This document shows positions 26,472-35,420 of a stretch of 64,000 nucleotides of DNA, piece by piece; position 1 is the first letter of the stretch, and the number at the start of each line of letters is the position of its first letter. This DNA comes from Nocardiopsis alborubida (lineage in GTDB: Bacteria; Actinomycetota; Actinomycetes; Streptosporangiales; Streptosporangiaceae): assembly GCF_012396365.1 (NCBI RefSeq), contig NZ_JAAXPG010000018.1, positions 98,717 through 162,716 of the forward strand, read 5' to 3'. The notes beneath the pieces were generated by a model. That model made no database searches and was not told the DNA's origin. It saw only the letters and a list, made by a program, of their open reading frames with translations. The position numbers and the translations under genes are program-made.

Positions 26472-27431
26472 TCAGCGGGGCAGGGGCAGTGTGGGGATCC
26501 TGACCACCGGCTGGGACCGCTTGGTCCGGGCGGCGATGGCCTCCTGGCCGACGTCGGGGTAGTCGGTGATGAACCCGTCGACCTTCCAGCCCAGGACGGT
26601 GTCCATCCGGGAGCGCTCGTTGATGGTGTAGGGCATGATCTCCATCCCCGCCGCGTGGACCCGCTCCACGTAGGCGGCGTCGATGGTGGTGTGGTTGGGG
26701 TTGATCATCTGCGCCCAGTCGTGCTCGTCGATACTGCTCTCGGGGACCCGCCCGAGCAGGGCGTGCGGCACGGAGGGGAGCAGGTCCTTGGAGCGCCGCA
26801 CCGCCTCCCAGTCGAAGCTCTGCACGACGAGGCGGCGGGGCTCACCGGCCGGGTTGGGCTCCAGCCAGGTTCCGCGCTCGGTCAGCTCGTCGGCGACCTC
26901 CTGCTCGATGCCCGGGTAGAGCTCGGGCTCCTTGAGTTCCAGGAAGAGGTTGAGGTCCAGTTCCTCCATGCGGTCGAGCCCCTCCGCGAAGGTGGGGACG
27001 GTCTCCCCCGCGAAGGAGGGGTCGAACCACTCACCGGCGTCGAGCCTGCGGACCTCCTCCATGGTGAAGTCGCTGACCTCGTAGGAGCCGCGGTCGGGGA
27101 AGACCTCCTCGACGTCGGTGGTGCGTTCGAGGGTGGTGTCGTGCATGAGGACGAGGACGTCGTCCTTCGTGCGCTGGACGTCGACCTCCACGGTCTCGGC
27201 TCCGAGCCGGTCGGCGGCGTCCAGGGCCGCCAGGGTGTTCTCGGGCGCGTGACCGGAGGCTCCGCGGTGGGAGACGGCGATCAACGGGCGTTCTGATGTC
27301 GTGTACTCGATGACTGCGGATCTGGTGACGTCCGACCACCGGGGGTCGGTGTCCTGTGCCGCGGACGATGCGCTCGCGCCGGTGACGACGAAGAACGACA
27401 CGGCTGCGACGACGATGCCGATGCGCTGCAC
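26472..27431 (-). CDS. Exported glycerophosphodiester phosphodiesterase
   Basis: 319 residues from GTG 27431, whose GGGAGG site is unusually close (4 nt); the in-frame TTG 27443 would overlap that site. Signal peptide residues 1-~26 (IGIVVAAVSFFVVTGASASSAAQ). GDPD TIM barrel: catalytic HRGASGHAPENTLAALDAA, metal-binding EVDVQRTKDDVLVLMHD, FLELKEP and DGFITDYPDV at the C-terminal end. Hydrolyses glycerophosphodiesters outside the cell to glycerol-3-phosphate and alcohol, for phosphate or glycerol supply, or trims teichoic-acid-like polymers. Divergent from the secreted acidic protein at 27687. Confidence 0.92.
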   Translation of the reverse strand: MQRIGIVVAAVSFFVVTGASASSAAQDTDPRWSDVTRSAVIEYTTSERPLIAVSHRGASGHAPENTLAALDAADRLGAETVEVDVQRTKDDVLVLMHDTTLERTTDVEEVFPDRGSYEVSDFTMEEVRRLDAGEWFDPSFAGETVPTFAEGLDRMEELDLNLFLELKEPELYPGIEQEVADELTERGTWLEPNPAGEPRRLVVQSFDWEAVRRSKDLLPSVPHALLGRVPESSIDEHDWAQMINPNHTTIDAAYVERVHAAGMEIMPYTINERSRMDTVLGWKVDGFITDYPDVGQEAIAARTKRSQPVVRIPTLPLPR

Positions 27432-27686
27432 CGGACCTCCCAAGTGCGCGTGAACTTTCCGGCTGCTTCCTCAGGCTGGGTGCGGATGGTGACCCCGCGG
27501 TTACCGTCTGCGGAGCAGCCGGTGATCCGCCGCCCATCATCTGGTGATGTGTCCGGCAGTTCGACGACATTCTCACTTAATGCATCCATTTGGTCACTTC
27601 ATGTACGGTTTTTGACCCCTGAGCCCATGGGTGATTACTCAGAGGCTGCGAACATCACTAGGAGTAGTCGATGGGAAGGAACACTC
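27432..27686. promoter_or_regulatory. Divergent promoter region GDPD / secreted acidic protein
   Basis: AT-rich for this genome between 27560 and 27660. For the rightward gene, TTGACC (about 27614) and ATTACT after 17 nt fit a vegetative -35/-10 pair. The ribosome-binding site GGAAGGA is at 27674-27680. Confidence 0.5.
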
Positions 27687-29180
27687 ATGCGCAAGCACCA
27701 CAAGAGGTGGGTCGCGCTGCTCGGCGCCGCCGCGATCGCGTCGTCGGGACTGGTCGGTCTCCCCGGGGCGGTGGCGGCCGACGAGAAGGACATGCGGACG
27801 CTGACGTGGCCGGAGATCAGCCAGGGCGTCTCCTCGTACAGCCTGGACGGCTACGAGATCGGTTATCTGCCCTCCGGGCTGGAGCGGCACGGGATACACG
27901 CCTCGTCCACGACCGACCGGCTGGGCAACAGGCAGTCGCAGCTGTCCTGGATGCGCGGACCGGACCAACTGCTCGGCAGGGTCTCGATCCTGCGCTCGGA
28001 CAGCATGCAGCAGCTCGACGACCTGCGCGAGCGCCGGTACGGCCACCTTCCCGAGAGGACCCTGGAGCGCTTGGACTCGGGCGAGGCGCTGCGCAGTGAG
28101 GCCTACCTGTCGCCGGAGACCGGCGACCTGTTCTGGCTCGACGAGCCGGGCGTGGCCGTGGCCCTGTACCTCCAGCCGGACAAGTGGAGCAGCGGTGAAC
28201 TGGTCAGGATGGCGGAGTCGCTGACCAGGGGTGAGGAGGCGCCCGCGGAGGGGGCCGGGGAGCCGGGGCCGGAGGGGTCCGGTTCCGAGGACTCCGGGCC
28301 GGAGGAGCCGACGGCCGAGGAGCCCGCGCAGGACGACCCGGACGCGGAGGAACCCGCGCAGGAGGAGCCCTCCGGGGCGGGTGGGAGCACGCAGGAGTCC
28401 GCGGGTTCGGCGTCCGAGCCGACCGGCGAGAAGGGGAAGGAGGCGCAGGAGCCGGCCGGGGCGGTCGGGGACGCGTCCTCCGCGGACGGGACCGCCGACG
28501 GGACTCCGGTGGACACTTCCCCCATCGGGCGGCCCGAGACTCCGAAGACCCACGAGGCCACCGAAACCTCCGAGACCTCACAGACCCCTGAGGCCCCGTC
28601 CGACCAGGGCGGAGAGGCCGCGCAGGGGCAGCCCGCCGTCGAGGAGGGCGCGCAGGAGGCACCGGCGGAGGCCGGAGGGAGCGCGGGCTCCGAGCAGCCC
28701 GAGGCGACCCGCGTCCGGATGGCCAAGGAGTGCGTCGTCAGCCGGTTCGTGAGCTTCGAGAGCGGCGGGACCAGCCTGGGCGAGATGACCCCGGCCAGCG
28801 CGGAGTTCGTCGAGCGGGCCCTGGCCACGGAAAGGCTCGGCGACGGGGACCTCGACCGCCTGCTGGCCACCGTCTGGTACTACGGCGACGAGGGCGTCAG
28901 GACCGGCGCCGTCGAGCACTGCGCCGAGGACGTCGAGATGTCGCGCACCGAACTGGAGGAGCTCATCCTCGACCTCGGCGAGATGATCGCCGTGCTCGTG
29001 GAGGAGGCCGAGAAGCACGACGCCACACACGAGGAGAACGTGGCGCGCACGCTGGAGGAGGTGAACTCCACCCTGCCCGTGGAGGTGGACTCCACCACGG
29101 TCATGGACCCGATCGGCGCCGAGGAGTGGGCCGAGATGGCGGACTCCCTGCCGTGGAGCTTCCCGACCGGGACCTCCTGA
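27687..29180 (+). CDS. Secreted protein with long acidic linker, function unknown
   Basis: 497 residues from ATG 27687. Signal peptide 1-~31 (MRKHHKRWVALLGAAAIAS...AVAA). A folded N-terminal region (~35-170: YEIGYLPSGLERHGIHASSTTDRLGNRQSQLSW...LFWLDEPGVAVALYLQPD) looks beta-rich and resembles DUF4367-type sensory domains in outline only. A Glu/Pro/Ala/Ser/Thr-rich disordered linker follows (~175-350, with imperfect EEPAQE repeats), then a helical C-terminal domain (~355-497) containing two cysteines (AKECVVSR and EHCAEDV). No transmembrane anchor after the signal peptide, so it is released or wall-associated. Family unknown; divergent from GDPD. Confidence 0.75.
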   Translation: MRKHHKRWVALLGAAAIASSGLVGLPGAVAADEKDMRTLTWPEISQGVSSYSLDGYEIGYLPSGLERHGIHASSTTDRLGNRQSQLSWMRGPDQLLGRVSILRSDSMQQLDDLRERRYGHLPERTLERLDSGEALRSEAYLSPETGDLFWLDEPGVAVALYLQPDKWSSGELVRMAESLTRGEEAPAEGAGEPGPEGSGSEDSGPEEPTAEEPAQDDPDAEEPAQEEPSGAGGSTQESAGSASEPTGEKGKEAQEPAGAVGDASSADGTADGTPVDTSPIGRPETPKTHEATETSETSQTPEAPSDQGGEAAQGQPAVEEGAQEAPAEAGGSAGSEQPEATRVRMAKECVVSRFVSFESGGTSLGEMTPASAEFVERALATERLGDGDLDRLLATVWYYGDEGVRTGAVEHCAEDVEMSRTELEELILDLGEMIAVLVEEAEKHDATHEENVARTLEEVNSTLPVEVDSTTVMDPIGAEEWAEMADSLPWSFPTGTS

Positions 29181-29264
29181 GCACCGCGTCCTCCGGCCAC
29201 GGGACGGTGGCGGTCGGAGGGCAGCACGGTGCGGGCGGCCCCTGAGGGCCCCCTACATCCAGTC

Positions 29265-29299
29265 AACCCGGGGCCGGGCGCGCGCACCAGCCCCGGGTT
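29265..29299 (+). terminator. Terminator after the secreted acidic protein
   Basis: 10-bp perfect stem AACCCGGGGC / GCCCCGGGTT followed by CTTCCT, 84 nt after the stop codon. Confidence 0.7.
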
Positions 29300-29385
29300 C
29301 TTCCTGTGGACAACGCCGCACGGCCCGCCGGTCCCACAGCGGGCCGACCAGAAACGTTGCCGGTGTGATGCGTGCTTCCCGACCT

Positions 29386-29472
29386 GCGGTGATCTTGTGC
29401 TTGTAGCGGGTCCCGGCGCGGTGGTTCCTAGTGTCTGTTGCAACGAACCTCGCTACAAGTACGGGATCACGG
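29386..29472. repeat. Imperfect inverted repeat, family member also at 53.1 kb
   Basis: Left arm 29386-29410 (GTGATCTTGTGCTTGTAGCG core) and right arm 29449-29472 read on the opposite strand (GTGATCCCGTACTTGTAGCG core) agree at about 20 of 25 positions and are separated by 38 nt. A third relative, GTGATCCTGTGCTCATAGCA, lies at 53100-53119. This looks like a dispersed intergenic repeat family rather than a gene. Confidence 0.6.
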
Positions 29473-29845
29473 CGGAGAGAGCGGGCCGGTGCGCCTTTTC
29501 GGGCACCGCGGTGGGCACCGGCGCGCGGCTCCTCCGCCCCCGGCCAGGCGCCCGTCCCGCCGGAGCCGTGCACCCGCCCTCCTCCGCACGCCGGGCACCG
29601 CTCCGCCCCGCACACCACCTCTCACCCCGTCTCCGTCCCCGCCCCCACGCGAAGCCCCCGGCCTCCCACACAAACCAGACATCGGCCCCTTCATGTGAAC
29701 AACCCATGATGTACCGTCGCCTCAGGCCCGCGCCCGGGTGACCGCAGTCACCCTCCCGGCCTCCGCGTCCCCCGTCGGGGACAGGACCGGACCGGACCGC
29801 GGTGGCGACCCCGCCACCACCGCTCCCTGAGGAGGACCCGCTCAG
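29473..29845. other. Intergenic, no supported gene
   Basis: 373 nt, strongly C-rich on this strand (Pro/His/Arg-like frames only). Nothing recognisable except the promoter zone of the downstream gene; a purine GGAGG occurs at 29829-29833 and gives the ribosome-binding site. Confidence 0.4.
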
Positions 29846-31651
29846 ATGCCCCCCGGTTTCACCACCCGCCCCCAGCTCCGCGGCGACTTCGGCATGGTCG
29901 CCTCCACCCACTGGCTGGCCAGCGCCACGGGCATGTCCCTGCTCGAACGCGGCGGCAACGCCTTCGACGCCGCCGTCGGCGCGGGGTTCACCCTCCAGGT
30001 GGTCGAGCCCCACCTCAACGGCCCCGGCGGCGAGGTCCCCGTCGTCTTCCAGGCCGCCGGGAGCTCCCCCCGAGTCCTGTGCGGCCAGGGCGTCTCCCCC
30101 GCCGCGGCGACCATCGACGCCTTCGCGGGCATGGACCGCGTTCCCGGCAGCGGCGTGCTCGCCGCCACCGTCCCCGGCTCCTTCGACGCCTGGATGCTGC
30201 TGCTGCGCGACCACGGAACCATGACCGTCCGCGACGTGCTCGACCACGCCATCGGGCTGGCCGAGCGCGGCTACCCCGTCCTGGACCGCATCGCCGCCGC
30301 CGTCGAGGCCCTGACCCCCGTCTTCTCCCGGCACTGGGCCGGTTCGGCCGCCGTCTACCTCCCGCACGGCGCCGCGCCCCGCCCCGGCTCCCGGCTGCGC
30401 AACCCCGCCCTGGCCGCCGCCTACCGGCGGATCGTCGCCGAGGCAGAGGGGGCCGGAGGCGACCGCGAGGCGCAGATCGAGGCCGCCCGGCGGTCCTGGT
30501 CGCAGGGCTTCGTCGCGCAGGCGGTCGGGGACTTCCTGTCCGCCCCCGTCCCCAGCGGCACGGGCGAGCCCCAGCGGGCCCTGCTCACCGCGCAGGACAT
30601 GGCCGACTGGAGCGCCTCCTACGAGGAGCCCGCCAGCGCGGCCTACGGCGCCCACACCGTGCACAAGACCGGCCCGTGGGGACAGGGGCCCGTCATGCTC
30701 CAGCAGCTGCGCCTGGCCGAGGCCCTGGGCACCGGCCGCGACGTGCTCGACGGGGTCAGCGCCGACTTCGTGCACGGGGTGACCGAGGCGGCCAAGCTCG
30801 CCTTCGCCGACCGCGAGGCCTGGTACGGCGACCCCGGCTTCGGGGACGTCCCCCTCAAGGAACTGCTGGGCGCCGACTACGCCGCCCACCGCGCGGAACT
30901 GGTCGACGGTGCGCGCGCCAGCATGGAGCAGCGCCCCGGCGCCGTCGGCGGCCGCACGCCCTTCGAACCACCGCTGTACGTACCGGGCCGCACCCCCGGC
31001 GACCGCACCACGGGCGAGCCCACGGTACGCCAGGACGCCGTCGCCAACCCCGCCGACCTGCGCGGGGACACCTGCCACGTGGACGTCGTGGACGCGTGGG
31101 GGAACATGGTCTCGGCCACGCCCAGTGGCGGCTGGCTCAGCAGTTCGCCGGTCATCCCCGCCCTCGGCTTCCCGCTGGGCACCCGGGCGCAGATGTTCTG
31201 GCTCGACCCGGCCTCCCCCAACGCCCTGGCGCCCCGCAAGCGCCCCCGGACCACCCTGTCCCCCACCCTGGTCACCGGGGAGGACGGCCGGGCCGTGCTG
31301 GCGATCGGCACCCCGGGCGGCGACCAGCAGGACCAGTGGACGTTCACCGCCCTGCTGCGGATCCTCAACGGGATGGAGAACCTCCAGGAGGTCCTGGACA
31401 CCCCGATGTTCCACACCACCGCCTTCCCCAGCTCCTTCCACCCCCGCGAGACCGTTCCGGGCGGACTGGTCGTGGAACCGGGCGTGGGAGCGGAGGTCAT
31501 CGAGGAGCTGCGTCGGCGCGGCCACCGGGTGCAGGTCGCCCAGGAGTGGTCGCTGGGGCGCCTGGCGGCGGTGGCACGCGATCCGGAGACCGGCGAGCTG
31601 CGCGCGGCCGCCGACGCGCGGGCTTCACAGGGATACGCGGTCGGCCGCTGA
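29846..31651 (+). CDS. Gamma-glutamyltransferase-family Ntn hydrolase
   Basis: 601 residues, no signal peptide. GGT-family heterodimer-type fold: GMVASTHWLASATGMSLLERGGNAFDAAVGAGFTLQVVEPHLNGPGGEVP at the N-terminus, GSGVLAATVPGSFDAW, KTGPWGQGPVMLQQLRL, VTEAAKLAFADREAWYGDP. The autoprocessing/nucleophile threonine should be T in LRGDTCHVDVVDAWGNMVSATPSGGW (~residue 410), matching the usual TTH-x-x-V-D pattern with Cys-His after it. Downstream TTLSPTLV and GTPGGDQQDQW complete the small-subunit core. Such cytosolic members often act on unusual gamma-glutamyl or cephalosporin-like amides, so glutathione need not be the substrate. Isolated gene. Confidence 0.88.
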   Translation: MPPGFTTRPQLRGDFGMVASTHWLASATGMSLLERGGNAFDAAVGAGFTLQVVEPHLNGPGGEVPVVFQAAGSSPRVLCGQGVSPAAATIDAFAGMDRVPGSGVLAATVPGSFDAWMLLLRDHGTMTVRDVLDHAIGLAERGYPVLDRIAAAVEALTPVFSRHWAGSAAVYLPHGAAPRPGSRLRNPALAAAYRRIVAEAEGAGGDREAQIEAARRSWSQGFVAQAVGDFLSAPVPSGTGEPQRALLTAQDMADWSASYEEPASAAYGAHTVHKTGPWGQGPVMLQQLRLAEALGTGRDVLDGVSADFVHGVTEAAKLAFADREAWYGDPGFGDVPLKELLGADYAAHRAELVDGARASMEQRPGAVGGRTPFEPPLYVPGRTPGDRTTGEPTVRQDAVANPADLRGDTCHVDVVDAWGNMVSATPSGGWLSSSPVIPALGFPLGTRAQMFWLDPASPNALAPRKRPRTTLSPTLVTGEDGRAVLAIGTPGGDQQDQWTFTALLRILNGMENLQEVLDTPMFHTTAFPSSFHPRETVPGGLVVEPGVGAEVIEELRRRGHRVQVAQEWSLGRLAAVARDPETGELRAAADARASQGYAVGR

Positions 31652-31739
31652 ACCGGCTCTGAACTGCACGGAACCGGAGGAAGACGAAACGGCACGGAAC
31701 ACGGTACTGCGTTGAGCGGGATGCGCGGCGGAGCGGGAT

Positions 31740-31900
31740 TGACAGCGCTTACCTGCATTGATCTGGCCTCTTGCCAAATCGCCCGGTCACTGCTTATGTA
31801 GACCCTGTGCGACGGCACTCCGGGAAAGCTTCCGATCGCGTTCCGTCAGAACTCAATACCACCGCATCAGGGCTCGTGCGCTGTCTCCCCCTCCCTCAGT
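31740..31900 (+). promoter_or_regulatory. Orphan promoter, LacI-like operator and possible leaderless mini-ORF
   Basis: Between convergent genes lies TTGACAGCGCTTACC (31739-31753), containing the AGCGCT centre typical of LacI-family operators, and a good promoter pair TTGCCA-17 nt-TTATGT (about 31772-31800). Seven nt after the -10 a GTG at 31807 opens a 31-codon frame (VRRHSGKASDRVPSELN..., stop about 31902), the geometry of a leaderless transcript. No known gene is downstream on this strand before the terminator at 31976, so this could drive a small RNA or peptide of ~200 nt. Confidence 0.35.
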
Positions 31901-31975
31901 GACGGCCCTGTTCCCCCTCCTGACCGAGGCCTGCCCTCCCCTCCCGGCTGGGTTTTTCGGACAAGGAGAAACGAG

Positions 31976-32014
31976 CGGGCCGTGGTACCACCGGCGCGGT
32001 GGTACCACGGCCCG
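31976..32014. terminator. Strong terminator, 17-bp stem
   Basis: Perfect stem 31976-31992 with 31998-32014, loop GGCGC, extended by a near-match ACGAG/CTCGT. It lies 29 nt past the stop codon of the leftward nlpC gene and would also stop the orphan rightward transcript. Confidence 0.88.
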
Positions 32015-32043
32015 TCTCGTGTGCGCGGCCGGGCCGCGCGGCG

Positions 32044-33210
32044 TCAGGTGTTGACGCGCACGGCTCCGGCGTAGTTGGCGGTGCGCACCTGGGTGACGCG
32101 CACGTCCAGTCCGGTGCGCGGCGCCTCCAGCATCATGCCCTCGCCCAGGTAGATGGCCACGTGCGAGATGTAGTCGGGCGCGGTGGGGTCCGTGCGCCAG
32201 AACAGCAGGTCGCCGCGCTGGAGGTCGTCGAACTCCACGCGCTCTCCGGCGTTCCACTGGTCGTGGGTGACCCGCGGGATGGACACGCCCGCCTGGGCGA
32301 AGGCCCACTGGAGCAGGCCCGAGCAGTCGAAACCGCCCTCCGGGGTCTCACCGCCCCAGACGTAGGGGACGCCCAGCTGGCTCTCGGCGTGGTCGATGAC
32401 CTGCTCGATGACCGAGGGGGCCACGGCCTCGCCCTCGACCAGCGGCTCGGGCGAGTCGGCGACGAGCTGGAGGGAGACGTCCTCGCCGAGGGCCTCGGCC
32501 AGGGCCTCGTGCAGCTCGGCCAGGTCGGCTTCGGGCGCCGAGACCACCAGGGCGTTGCCCCTGGGCATGCCCAGCTCGGCGGCGCGCTCGCGGGAGACCA
32601 GCCCGTCGATCCCGGCGATGCCGGACGTGGCGTGCGTCCACACCTCCACGGGGACCTCTCCGTGCCCGCCCGCGACGGTGACCTCGCGGCCGATCTCCAG
32701 CTCGCGCTCGGTGCCGACGTCGTTGGACAGGGCGATGTGGCCCTCGGCGACGCCCTGCCAGATCTCGTCGGACTCGGCAGAGGGCCCGGGGGCGTGGTTG
32801 CGGAAGCTGGAGGGGCTGACGCCGAGCACCGAGGTGGGTTCGCCCTCGATCTCGACACGGGCGGCGTCCACGGTCAGGACGCTCTCGACGCCCTCGATCC
32901 CGCGGACCGCGTCGACGGCCTCGCGCGGCAGGGGGCGGGGGGCGACCGCGAAGTACTCGGTGCTGCGGGCCTCGCGGAAGGGGGCGACGTAGGCGTCGCG
33001 CCGCAGTTGGGAGTCGGAGACCTCGGGGGACTGCTCGGACGTCTCCTGCCGGGGGTCGGCGCCGTCGGAGGTCCCGGAGGAGAGCTGTTCGCTGATGGGG
33101 GGACGGTCCTCGACCACCGGCTCCGCCCAGGCCGGGGTGGTCCCGAAGGCGGTGAAGGCGACGGCGAAGGCGGCCGTGGTTCCCGCACACGTTCTCAAGC
33201 GGCTCCGCAC
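32044..33210 (-). CDS. Secreted NlpC/P60 peptidoglycan hydrolase with MacB/FtsX-like N-terminal domain
   Basis: 388 residues from GTG 33210 (GGTGAG 9 nt upstream). Signal peptide 1-~29 (TTAAFAVAFTAFGTTPAWA). Residues ~80-250 (YFAVAPRPLPREAVDAVRGIEGVESVLTVDAARVEIEG ... SGIAGIDGLVSRERAAELGM ... LVVSAPEADLAELHEALAEAL) resemble the extracytoplasmic core domain of MacB/FtsX-type permeases. The C-terminal NlpC/P60 domain (~265-388) has the catalytic Cys in GGFDCSGLLQWAF, His in ISHVAIYLGEG and the third polar residue in EAPRTG. It cleaves stem peptides in the cell wall. A permease-like sensor domain fused to a hydrolase is notable because FtsEX complexes activate NlpC/P60 enzymes. Confidence 0.88.
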   Translation of the reverse strand: MRSRLRTCAGTTAAFAVAFTAFGTTPAWAEPVVEDRPPISEQLSSGTSDGADPRQETSEQSPEVSDSQLRRDAYVAPFREARSTEYFAVAPRPLPREAVDAVRGIEGVESVLTVDAARVEIEGEPTSVLGVSPSSFRNHAPGPSAESDEIWQGVAEGHIALSNDVGTERELEIGREVTVAGGHGEVPVEVWTHATSGIAGIDGLVSRERAAELGMPRGNALVVSAPEADLAELHEALAEALGEDVSLQLVADSPEPLVEGEAVAPSVIEQVIDHAESQLGVPYVWGGETPEGGFDCSGLLQWAFAQAGVSIPRVTHDQWNAGERVEFDDLQRGDLLFWRTDPTAPDYISHVAIYLGEGMMLEAPRTGLDVRVTQVRTANYAGAVRVNT

Positions 33211-33345
33211 GGGGGGATCTCACCTTTCTGCGAGTGAGCCGACCGGGGTGTGGGGGACCCCTGCGGCGTACGGCCTGTTGCTGGTTTTGCACTTTCCGGA
33301 TCCAAGAATGGGCGTACCGGGACGAGTTTGCAAGAAGCCCACGCC

Positions 33346-33359
33346 GTCCGATATCGGAC
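33346..33359. promoter_or_regulatory. Perfect 14-bp palindrome upstream of nlpC
   Basis: GTCCGATATCGGAC, about 136 nt upstream of the leftward nlpC start and 13 nt before the stop of polA-like gene. Either an operator in the nlpC leader or a weak terminator of the polymerase gene. The rest of the leader (33211-33345) shows no convincing riboswitch. Confidence 0.4.
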
Positions 33360-33372
33360 CGCCATCCTGTGC

Positions 33373-35049
33373 TCACCCGATGTTCCTCGTCACCACGGGG
33401 GCCAGCGGGAAGCGCACCGGGGTGTCCCCGAAGAGGGTGGCGCGGGTCGTGGCCTCGGCCTCGGCCACCGCGCGCACCGCCTCCCCGGCCAGGTCGGCGG
33501 GCACGTGCAGCACGACCTCGTCGTGGACGAAGAAGACGATCCCCGCGCCCTCGGGCATGTCCGGCAGGCGCTGGCGCAGCGAGGCGAGCAGGACCAGGGC
33601 CCACTCGGCGGCGGTGGCCTGGACGACGAAGTTGCGGGTGAAGCGGCCCTGGGCCCGGCGGCGGCGCTCCCCGCCGGGCCCGGAGACGGCGGCGGACCAG
33701 GCCTCGGGGGCGGGCGAGGTGCGCCCCAGCCAGGAGCGGACGATGCCGCCGCCCTCGCCGGTGCGCGCGGCGGAGTCCACGTACTCCAGGGCTCGCGGGT
33801 AGAGGCGGCGCATGGTGGCCAGCAGGGGCGCGGCGTCGCCGGAGGTCTGGCCGTACATGGCCGAGAGCATCCCGATCTTGGCGCGGTCGCGGTCACCGCC
33901 CACGTGCACGGCCAGGCGTGCGTACAGGTCCTCCTCCGCGGCCGCTGCGGCCAGGGCGTCGTCGCCGGAGACGGCGGCGAGCACACGGGGTTCGAGCTGT
34001 CCGGCGTCGGCGCGGACGAGGACCCACCCCGGGTCGGCGCGGACCGCCCCGCGCAGCGACCTGGGGATCTGGAGGGCGCCGCCGCCCCGGGTGGCCCAGC
34101 GGCCCGACACCACGCCGCCGACCACGTAGTCGGGGTGGAAGCGCCCGAGGACGGTCCCGTCCGGGCCGGGGCGCCTGCGCACCCAGGCGTCCAGCCACGC
34201 CCAGCCGTTGGCGGAGTGCAGGCGGGAGAGCTCCTTGTAGCGCAGCAGGAGCGGGACGACGGGGTGGTCGATCCTCTCCAGGACCCAGGAGCGGGTGGAG
34301 TCGACGGGATGGCCGATCCACGCCATGGCCCGCAGGACCTGCGCGGGGGAGTCGGGGTTGACCTCGCGGCCGACGGCCTCGCTTATGCGGGCGGCGAGGT
34401 CGGCGAGGACGGGCGGGCGCTGCCCGGAGGGGGGCCGGCGGCCGAGGAGGCCGGTGAGGATCTCGTCGTGGACGTCGGGCCGCCAGGGCAGGCCGTCGTG
34501 GCTCATCTCCGCGGCGGCCAGTCCCCCGGCCGACTCCACGGCGGCGAGCAGGCGCATGCGGCCTGGGGCGGGGTCGGGGAGGTCCGCGAGGCGCCGGAGC
34601 TGGTCGGCGTGCACCTCGACCAGGGCGGCGAGGCGGTCGGTGCCCGGGGGCAGGGTGGAGCGGTCGGCCTCGAAGAGCGCGGGCTGGGTGTGGGAGGTGC
34701 CGCCCTCGCCGAGGGGGCGCACGGGGTCGTCGGGGACGGGAAGCCGGTGCAGGCGGGCCCAGGCGGCGCCCAGGGAGTAGGCCTCGCCGTGGCGGGCGTG
34801 GTAGCCCAGGAGCAGGGCCTCGGTGAGCGCGGCGTCGTGGCAGCGTGAGACCCGCACCCCGGCGCGGACGAGGTCGGGGTAGACGTCCTCACCGGCCGAC
34901 CACACCCAGCGGGGCGGTTGGGGGCGGGCGTGCTCGGCCTCGCGCACGGCGGCGGCGAGGTCACCGACACGGCGGACCGGGCCGGGGGCCTCGTCCAGTT
35001 CCTGGAGCCAGCCGCCGCCCTCGCCGTCGGCGACCACCGCGATCCGCAT
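33373..35049 (-). CDS. Family-A DNA polymerase-like protein (small, PolA-like)
   Basis: 558 residues, matching the actinobacterial protein annotated as bifunctional 3'-5' exonuclease/DNA polymerase. Polymerase motif A VLVRADAGQLEPRVLA (catalytic D348), motif B RDRAKIGMLSAMYGQT and motif C FFVHDEVVLHVP are intact, so polymerisation is expected. In the N-terminal ~200 residues I cannot see the canonical exonuclease I D-x-E motif, so proofreading is doubtful. No 5' nuclease domain. The GGGAGG site is only 1-2 nt from ATG 35049; GTG at codon 5 (35037) is an alternative. Role in repair is presumed. Divergent from the Phd/RelE pair, 80 nt away. Confidence 0.88.
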   Translation of the reverse strand: MRIAVVADGEGGGWLQELDEAPGPVRRVGDLAAAVREAEHARPQPPRWVWSAGEDVYPDLVRAGVRVSRCHDAALTEALLLGYHARHGEAYSLGAAWARLHRLPVPDDPVRPLGEGGTSHTQPALFEADRSTLPPGTDRLAALVEVHADQLRRLADLPDPAPGRMRLLAAVESAGGLAAAEMSHDGLPWRPDVHDEILTGLLGRRPPSGQRPPVLADLAARISEAVGREVNPDSPAQVLRAMAWIGHPVDSTRSWVLERIDHPVVPLLLRYKELSRLHSANGWAWLDAWVRRRPGPDGTVLGRFHPDYVVGGVVSGRWATRGGGALQIPRSLRGAVRADPGWVLVRADAGQLEPRVLAAVSGDDALAAAAAEEDLYARLAVHVGGDRDRAKIGMLSAMYGQTSGDAAPLLATMRRLYPRALEYVDSAARTGEGGGIVRSWLGRTSPAPEAWSAAVSGPGGERRRRAQGRFTRNFVVQATAAEWALVLLASLRQRLPDMPEGAGIVFFVHDEVVLHVPADLAGEAVRAVAEAEATTRATLFGDTPVRFPLAPVVTRNIG

Positions 35050-35129
35050 TCCTCCCAGTGTGTCGCCTTCCTGCGACAGTCCTCCGGATTCGCGCTTCTG
35101 TACAGACTTCGCGCCAGTTCTTGGCTGCT

Positions 35130-35420
35130 ATGGGCATCATGACGACCACGCCTTTGACCGAAGCCCGCAACCGCCTGTCCGAACTCATCGACGATGTGGA
35201 ACGCACTCACGAGAGGGTCACCATCACCAGACACGGGGAAGCGGTCGCGGTCCTCGTCTCTCCCGGTGACCTGGAGGCACTCGAGGAGACGCTCGACGTC
35301 CTGTCCAGTCCCGAGCTCCTCCGCCAGCTGGGAGAGTCCCGATCCGCCCTGGAAGCGGGCGACGTACTGGAGGCCGACGAACTCGCCGCCCTGATGGCGC
35401 GGCGGAAGGATCAGGCGTGA
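35130..35420 (+). CDS. Antitoxin, Phd/YefM family
   Basis: 96 residues from ATG 35130 (a second ATG at 35139 is equally possible; neither has a clear Shine-Dalgarno sequence). N-terminal Phd/YefM DNA-binding fold: TTTPLTEARNRLSELIDDVERTHERVTITRHGEAVAVLVSPGDLEALEETLDVL. The C-terminal part (SPELLRQLGESRSALEAGDVLEADELAALMARRKDQA) should be the toxin-wrapping, intrinsically flexible segment. Overlaps the toxin start by 4 nt (GTGA). As in other such modules, antitoxin-toxin complex should autorepress the promoter in the short gap shared with the polymerase gene. Confidence 0.92.
   Translation: MGIMTTTPLTEARNRLSELIDDVERTHERVTITRHGEAVAVLVSPGDLEALEETLDVLSSPELLRQLGESRSALEAGDVLEADELAALMARRKDQA

Noticed and set aside
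33211..33345. Possible c-di-AMP (ydaO) riboswitch upstream of the nlpC gene
   Set aside because: Such switches often precede wall-hydrolase genes in actinomycetes, but I could not find the conserved aptamer blocks on the leftward strand.
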